Source of the DNA: Actinomycetes bacterium
GTDB taxonomy: Bacteria; Actinomycetota; Acidimicrobiia; Acidimicrobiales; SZUA-35
Length of the DNA stretch: 8,450 bases
Assembly: GCA_024227975.1 (NCBI GenBank)
Contig: JAAETV010000628.1
Coordinates: forward strand, 1 to 8,450
Reading direction: 5' to 3'
Below, piece by piece: positions 6,043 to 8,450 of the stretch. Within the stretch, counting starts at the first letter, position 1. Every line of letters begins with the position of its first letter. The position numbers and the translations under genes are program-made. The notes beneath the pieces are model-generated. The model ran no database searches. It was not told the DNA's origin and worked only from the letters and a program-made list of their open reading frames with translations.

Positions 6043-6833
6043 CGAGCACCGATACCGACCAGTTACTACGACCTCTGTCGGCCCGCAGCCTGGTGGCATC
6101 GATCCTGCTCGGCAGCCACCCCCCGAGCTTGTCGGGACGATTGTTGGTAGCCATGGCCGACCGCTTCGCTATCAGCGAAGGGACGACCCGGGTGGCCCTG
6201 AGCCGGATGGTGGAGCGCGGGGAACTGACCAACGTCGACGGCGTCTATACCCTCGCCGGACCCCTTCTAGAACGTCAGGAACGCCAGGACCGCGGTCGCC
6301 ACGGAGTCGAGCCCGAGCCCTGGGACGGGAGCTGGGAGCAAGCTGTGGTAACCGCCACCGGACGGTCCTCGTCGGATCGGACGAGGCTGAGGCGGGCTCT
6401 CGCTGGTCTTGGGCTCGGCGAGCTCCGCGAGGGCGTATGGATGCGACCAACGAACCTCGATCCCGAACGCCAACCAACGGCCCGGGCCGAGATCGTAGAT
6501 CAGGTCGCCTGGTTCCGCCTGGCGGTAGTGGCGAACGAGTCGGCGGTTGAACTGGTCGGTCAGCTATTCGAACTGGACTGTTGGGCAGCTACTGCCACAA
6601 GCCTGGCGGCGGCTATCAGCCAAGCCCAAGAGCGGCTCGAAACCGACGATGACGCCGTCGTCTCCGGGTTCAATCTGGCCTCGGCCACGCTCCGCCACCT
6701 GGTCCACGATCCCCAGCTGCCCCCCGAATTGGCCCCACCCACCTGGCCTGCCGCCGACCTCCGCCGTGCCTACCAAGACTATGTGGTGGCGTACCAGCAA
6801 CTCCTACGTCACTTCCTTCGCGCTGCGGCCTAG
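6039..6833 (+). CDS. PaaX-family transcriptional regulator
   Basis: PaaX proteins are GntR-like winged-helix repressors; the type member releases the phenylacetate operon when it binds phenylacetyl-CoA. The 264 residues show the N-terminal wHTH (about 12-75) with ARSLVASILLGS, FAISEGTTRVALSRMVERGEL as recognition region, and wing GVYTLAGPLLERQ. WDGSWEQAVV (95-104), RRALAGLGLGELREGVWMRP (118-137, a family hallmark) and a helical C-terminal domain ending AYQDYVVAYQQLLRHFL follow. It starts inside the desaturase stop (ATGA), which gives coupled translation and tight coexpression. There are no phenylacetate genes here, so it likely controls the desaturase operon and may sense an acyl-CoA. That ligand is inference from PaaX's use of an aryl-CoA. 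Confidence 0.87.
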   Translation: MTSTDTDQLLRPLSARSLVASILLGSHPPSLSGRLLVAMADRFAISEGTTRVALSRMVERGELTNVDGVYTLAGPLLERQERQDRGRHGVEPEPWDGSWEQAVVTATGRSSSDRTRLRRALAGLGLGELREGVWMRPTNLDPERQPTARAEIVDQVAWFRLAVVANESAVELVGQLFELDCWAATATSLAAAISQAQERLETDDDAVVSGFNLASATLRHLVHDPQLPPELAPPTWPAADLRRAYQDYVVAYQQLLRHFLRAAA

Positions 6834-6913
6834 CCACGAACCTGCCCACCCATGAGCTCTGCCGTCCAGGCCTCACCCAGTCGAGAGTGACACCAACAGA
6901 TTTGGCGCTCAGG

Positions 6914-6919
6914 TAGTCT
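6914..6919 (+). promoter_or_regulatory. Possible -10 box for leaderless glutamine-synthetase-like gene
   Basis: TAGTCT fits TANNNT and ends 6 bases before GTG 6926, the same spacing as at the desaturase. No Shine-Dalgarno is seen in front of the GTG. No good -35 is present at 16-19 bases; GTGACA at 6887-6892 is 21 bases away. Spacing-based call. Confidence 0.4.
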
Positions 6920-6925
6920 CCGTTC

Positions 6926-8287
6926 GTGACCCCTGATGAGCTGCGAGCTGAGACTGACCTCGGTCTGATCGATACGGTGGTGGTTGCCTTCACCGACCAC
7001 TACGGCCGAAGCATGGGTAAGCGCCTCGATGCCAGATTCTTCGTCGACGAGGCACTGGCCAACGGGACCCATGCCTGCGACTACCTTCTCACCGTTGACA
7101 TGGAGATGGAGCCAGTGGAGGGGTACGCCTTTGCCAACTGGACCGGTGGCTACGGCGACATGCATCTGGTACCCGACTCTTCCACCCTTCGCCGCGCCGC
7201 CTGGGCCGAACGGACCGCCCTAGTCCTGTGCGATGTGGTCGACGACAGCAAAGGCGAGCTGGTCAACGTCGCCCCGCGCTCTATCTTGCGGCGCCAGGTC
7301 GAGGCTGCGGCCGAGGCCAACTTCGAGATCAAGGCGGCGTCGGAGTTGGAGTTCTTCCTGAGTCGCGACAGCTATCGCCAGGCCAGCTCCAAGCACTACC
7401 GGGACCTGGAACCAGCCGGTTGGTATGTTGAGGACTACCACCTCGTCCAGGGGGCACGAGTCGAGGACTATGTGGGTGCTATCCGTCGCACCCTGCGGGA
7501 TTCCGATATCCCAGTTGAGAGCTCAAAGGGCGAGGCCGCCATCGGTCAGCATGAGATCAATGTCGGCTACGCCGACGTCACAACCATGGCCGATCGTCAT
7601 GTCGTGATGAAGCAAGCCATGAAGGAGGTGGCCGACCAGCAAGGGATCAGCGTGACCTTCATGGCCAAACCCGATGCGGCTCAACCGGGCAATAGCTGCC
7701 ACCTCCACCTGAGCCTGTGGCACACCGACGGTGACGGGGTCGGGCTCAACAATGCCTTTGTCGACGATGACGACCGGCCCAGCGATCTCTTTCGCTGGTT
7801 CCTGGGGGGCTGGATGCGCCACACTCCGGACCTGATGGTCTGCTACGCCCCGACCGTCAACGCCTATAAGCGCTATCAGGACCAGTCATGGGCCCCTACC
7901 GGTATCGCCTGGTCCAACGACAATCGAACAACTGGTTTCCGTATCGTGGGCGACGGTCAGAGTCGCCGCATCGAGTGCCGACTCCCCGGAGCTGACGTGA
8001 ATCCCTATCTGGCCTACGCTGCCGCCATCGCCAGCGGGCTCGACGGCATCGCCAACCAGATCGAACCCCCCGCGGAGTTGCGAGGCGACGCTTACTCAGC
8101 CGACGTCGGATCCATCCCCCTCACCCTGGCCGAGGCCACCGACCGCTTCGCCGCCAGCCCAACCGCTCGACGTCTCCTCGGTGACGACATGGTCGACCAC
8201 TACGCCCACTTCCACGCCATGGAGTGCGAGGCTTTCAACCGTGCCGTCACCGACTGGGAGCACCACCGCTACTACGAACGGATCTGA
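6926..8287 (+). CDS. Glutamine-synthetase-fold enzyme, probably a gamma-glutamyl-amine ligase
   Basis: The fold forms gamma-glutamyl phosphate from glutamate and ATP, then transfers the glutamyl group to ammonia or an amine. Of 453 residues, ASELEFFL carries metal ligands Glu140 and Glu142; KGEAAIGQHEINV carries Glu203 and Glu210; GNSCHLHLSLW (255-265) has the active-site His; PTVNAYKR is the ATP/loop region; Arg334, Arg339, Glu350 and Arg352 lie in NDNRTTGFRI and RRIECRLPGADVNPYLAYAA. The DGSS motif for ammonium binding near the N-terminus is absent, replaced by a region around TVDMEMEPVEGYAFA. The Tyr adenylylation motif (YDLPPEE type) near residue 390 is not there either; DAYSADVG stands in its place. 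This suggests an amine-specific paralogue such as a polyamine or methylamine gamma-glutamyl ligase, not the regulated GlnA. GTG 6926 is chosen because it lies 6 bases behind TAGTCT. Confidence 0.85.
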   Translation: MTPDELRAETDLGLIDTVVVAFTDHYGRSMGKRLDARFFVDEALANGTHACDYLLTVDMEMEPVEGYAFANWTGGYGDMHLVPDSSTLRRAAWAERTALVLCDVVDDSKGELVNVAPRSILRRQVEAAAEANFEIKAASELEFFLSRDSYRQASSKHYRDLEPAGWYVEDYHLVQGARVEDYVGAIRRTLRDSDIPVESSKGEAAIGQHEINVGYADVTTMADRHVVMKQAMKEVADQQGISVTFMAKPDAAQPGNSCHLHLSLWHTDGDGVGLNNAFVDDDDRPSDLFRWFLGGWMRHTPDLMVCYAPTVNAYKRYQDQSWAPTGIAWSNDNRTTGFRIVGDGQSRRIECRLPGADVNPYLAYAAAIASGLDGIANQIEPPAELRGDAYSADVGSIPLTLAEATDRFAASPTARRLLGDDMVDHYAHFHAMECEAFNRAVTDWEHHRYYERI

Positions 8288-8297
8288 TCCCCTCGAT

Positions 8298-8313
8298 CCT
8301 TCAATACCGAAGG
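8298..8313 (+). promoter_or_regulatory. Small hairpin covering the Shine-Dalgarno of the last gene
   Basis: CCTTC (8298-8302) pairs with GAAGG (8309-8313) around a 6-base loop, extended by a T-G pair at 8297/8314. The right arm overlaps AAGGGA (8310-8315), the ribosome-binding site 6 bases ahead of ATG 8322. It could dampen translation or mark the end of the preceding transcript. The stem is short and may be chance. Confidence 0.3.
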
Positions 8314-8321
8314 GATAGCCA

Positions 8322-8450
8322 ATGAAGCCGGATGATGCTCGAGCCGCGATGGTGGAGCGACTCAGTTCCGAGGGTGCGGTGTATACATCCGCCGTTGCCA
8401 GAGCGCTGGAGAGCGTGCCGCGTCATCGATTCGTTGAGGGAGTAGGCCCA
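8322..8450 (+). CDS. pcm: Protein-L-isoaspartate O-methyltransferase, 3' end cut by window
   Basis: This enzyme methylates L-isoaspartyl residues in aged proteins with SAM as donor, starting their repair. Only 43 codons are inside the window, but they carry the family's N-terminal pattern: ARAAMVERLSSEG, then VARALESVPRHRFVEG, matching the usual R..MV..L...G...V..AL..VPR..FV. The SAM-binding motifs lie beyond the window end. ATG 8322 is supported by AAGGGA 6 bases upstream. The gene follows the glutamine-synthetase-like gene by 34 bases on the same strand, so read-through is possible. The partial sequence leaves room for a related class I methyltransferase. Confidence 0.75.
   Translation, partial: MKPDDARAAMVERLSSEGAVYTSAVARALESVPRHRFVEGVGP

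Noticed and set aside
5863..6550. Overlapping open frames on both strands around the desaturase/PaaX junction
   Set aside because: They are low-complexity Arg/Pro/Ser-rich translations without motifs, in shadow of two well-supported genes.

Overview
The window reads as a piece of a GC-rich actinobacterial chromosome. The family mix (PaaX-type regulator, single-component desaturase, hotdog thioesterase next to an acyl-CoA dehydrogenase, a paralogous glutamine-synthetase-like enzyme), GC-biased third codon positions and starts lying 6-7 bases behind -10-like hexamers (leaderless transcripts) all fit Actinomycetota. A lineage such as Acidimicrobiia is a guess. No rRNA, tRNA, CRISPR array, transposase, integrase or phage gene was seen. 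The genes look like ordinary chromosomal metabolism, with one broken or misassembled gene.

Layout. Bases 1-1735 (+) hold the end of a PaaI/THEM4-like hotdog thioesterase and a complete acyl-CoA dehydrogenase, a likely acyl-CoA metabolism pair. A 174-base convergent gap (1736-1909) with two perfect hairpins separates them from a minus-strand APH-fold small-molecule kinase (1910-2815). Diverging from it is a lipoprotein with two META/HslJ-like domains (2910-3700) whose lipoprotein signal and META domains sit in different frames. It faces, across a 53-base gap with a hairpin, a minus-strand L-2-amino-thiazoline-4-carboxylic acid hydrolase-family protein (3754-4281). That gene diverges from a class I SAM methyltransferase (4381-4986).

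Bases 5016-6833 form the most interesting unit: a promoter with a short inverted repeat between its -35 and -10 boxes, a membrane fatty acid desaturase that probably starts at the first base of its mRNA, and a PaaX-family regulator overlapping the desaturase stop by ATGA. This looks like a self-contained, autoregulated membrane-lipid desaturation switch. Bases 6926-8287 encode a glutamine-synthetase-fold enzyme that keeps the catalytic residues but lacks the usual N-terminal DGSS and adenylylation-site motifs, so a gamma-glutamyl-amine ligase is likelier than the housekeeping enzyme. The window ends inside the start of a protein-L-isoaspartate O-methyltransferase gene (8322 onward).

No stretch above 300 bases lacks a gene. 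I did not find a clearly new defence or mobile system. The best leads are the desaturase/PaaX unit and the frame break in the META lipoprotein.
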